From: Mermis nigrescens
Lineage: Eukaryota; Nematoda; Enoplea; Mermithida; Mermithidae
Direction: 5' to 3'
Assembly (NCBI GenBank): GCA_036768485.1
Contig: JAVLUZ010000204.1
Span: 249,001-313,000, forward strand
DNA length: 64,000 nucleotides
Under the pieces are notes generated by a model, which saw nothing but the letters and a program-made list of their open reading frames with translations, made no database searches and was not told where the DNA came from. The translations under genes and the position numbers were made by a program. Of this stretch, positions 62,360-64,000 are shown in pieces; positions within the stretch are counted from its first letter, which is position 1, and each line of letters starts with the position of its first letter.

Positions 62360-64000
62360 TTCGTCTACAGGAATATTATACTGACGTAAATACAAACAGG
62401 GTTGGCCACCAAACTATCCGCAATATTTTTAAATCATAGTCTCAGCTTATTTTTATGAAATTTGTCTACAGATAGACTTTCGAACAGCAAAAACAAGTTT
62501 TAGATGTTTTTTGGAAACAAGCAAGTTGATCAGCACACCTTACTTTTTCTGCGGATCACTTTCTATCCAACTCAAGCAAAAGTTGAAGTCTTATCTTATA
62601 TTCAGCATTGTTTATATTCTCGTCTGGCAAATGACTCGAAGCGAAAATCAATCAAATACAGTTTAAAGTCAAAATGCTCAAAGTTTTCATGTACTTTGAA
62701 CTTGAAAAGCCGCAAAGAAAAATTGATTAAAGTAAATCAAATAAACAATCACATGGAGCAAAATCAGACGAAACGTCGTTCATCTGATTTCTGATTTGAA
62801 TGCGTGCGATTTTTGTAGTGATATGTGATACCTTAAATCTAAGCTGCACACTATATGCCCTGACAATATTTTTGACAGCATAATTGCACTTCACATATGA
62901 AATTAGAACGAAAACAAAACTGCATAAGGAACGATTTAAGCTGTTGATTAACTTAACTAGTGGCCCCATAGCTTGTGTAGTGTTCGTTTAACTTGTATTT
63001 TACATAATATTTAGGAACTTACTTTGCTCGCTTGCCAAATTATATATGTTAGTTCCGAAAATTTCGGATATTTAGGTGGCCCACCCTGTAAATGAATAAC
63101 TCTTGATGTTAATCTACAAAGATTAGAATACAACACGGATACTATCTGCGCTCGTTGACGAATGTTTCGTAGATCAATCAGTTGTCAATATAATAAATAT
63201 AGTGTGATACCAGAGACTATAAGTATTTCTAGATTCTAATAAAACTGTATATTTTGTACATGGCTTTTTAGCAATGTTTTATCACTTTTTCAGCCCTAGG
63301 TATTATCGGTGCGAGCCGCCGTAAACATTTAAAAATTATCCTCATTGACAGCCAAAAATCAATGCAAATTACATATCTATCATTAACTCGCCAACTCTAT
63401 TGAGCCAATGGGGTAAGGCGACCGCCCCATCCACCCTTCCTTAAATTCACCAATCCCCACATCGGTTATGCTATGCATATGAGTTAGACCGAACGTGTCA
63501 AGTTCAAACCCTTGTGTGGTTAAACAACAATTTTATGTTCATTTTTGTCAGCAATCCATAAATTTGGTGTGCAGGCTATTTTGAAAAATAAAGCACATCC
63601 TAAGGGTCTTATGAGCGTGGGCTTTAACCAAGCTTCTTGCGCAGTATTAACTTGTTCTTGAAAGTGCACAGTTCACATTTTGCACACGTTCTCCCCCTCT
63701 TTTTGTCTTCCAACTTCTCCTGTTATAAATCGGGGAGATGATATGAATCTAAAAAATGCTCTGTGTCTCAAGAGTCACACAAGCGCACAGTGCGTTTATT
63801 CAGACTTAAACTTGAGCAATTGCAAAAGGTGTAACGTTTAGACTAAAAATTAATTATTCTCACAGAACGTTGCGAGCGCTGAATTCTTGTATTAAACGTT
63901 TTTTATAGCACCAGGATCACGAATTAAAATTTAAATCTTCTTTACCTCCAGTTGTTGTGTAAAATTTGTATTAAAATTTAACTTTAGATTAAGAGTTTTT
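62360..64000. other. 3' flank of copy 4, no further gene seen
   Basis: 63850-64000 carries a family L-like unit (gaattaaaatttaaatcttc, ttgtgtaaaatttgta). A weak tRNA-like B box at about 63502 is discussed under rejected items. Confidence 0.4.

Noticed and set aside
63405..63525. Possible tRNA or SINE (agttcaaaccc, tggggtaaggcg)
   Set aside because: The box spacing is too long for a tRNA and there is no repeat partner in the window to support a SINE.

Overview
The window looks like non-coding-rich DNA from an invertebrate animal. It is AT-rich, with GT-AG introns of 0.3 to 4 kb, AATAAA signals, long (AT)n arrays and a very dense load of DNA transposons. The only host genes I can support belong to one cluster of trypsin-family (S1) serine-protease genes, each paired with an upstream exon encoding a PAN/Apple-like cysteine module. 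I cannot name the species. The protease style would fit a nematode or another invertebrate, but that is inference.

Genes. Protease copy 1 (+, exons at 9709, 13204, 17504 and 19885) is open across four phase-compatible exons, but its catalytic histidine codon reads Leu (TAALC where TAAHC is expected). Copy 2 (-, 35524 to 29725) lies in a 7 to 8 kb inverted duplication of copy 1. It lacks the first exon and has a mutated splice donor. Copy 3 (+, 45385 to 47185) is a two-exon relic. Copy 4 (+, 56215 to 62359) is complete in layout but damaged. PAN exons precede copies 1 and 4 (5335 and 54169). One small possible gene of unknown function lies at 42107-42358 (-).

Large structure. About 12300-20800 and 29110-36420 are inverted copies of each other, and both breakpoints lie in one short dispersed repeat. 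Because the two arms are homologous, each insertion in one arm can be compared with an insertion-free site in the other, which dates the transposons relative to the duplication.

Mobile elements. (1) A FLYWCH-MULE (Mutator-like) transposon at 14574-16826 has a decayed but recognisable transposase and a 10-bp target duplication, and it splits an older hAT-type MITE. (2) Four smaller elements (2108, 28206, 33574, 37328) share its architecture: inverted ends made of short tandem repeats, and 8-10 bp target duplications. (3) A 1.06-kb element with 163-bp terminal inverted repeats and a 9-bp target duplication sits inside the 5' LTR of a gag-only LTR retrotransposon (22884-27239). (4) A family of about 260-bp hAT-like MITEs (ends CAYACSTGGGC, 8-bp target duplications) has at least ten copies, and an unrelated hAT MITE lies at 43569. 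(5) There is a LINE 3' fragment at 41212. (6) A large non-coding repeat family ('L') has a roughly 125-bp internal periodicity.

Most of the remaining sequence is intronic or intergenic and shows nothing I can support. The most interesting candidate system is the set of Mutator-like elements with repeat-array ends, one of which still carries its FLYWCH transposase.
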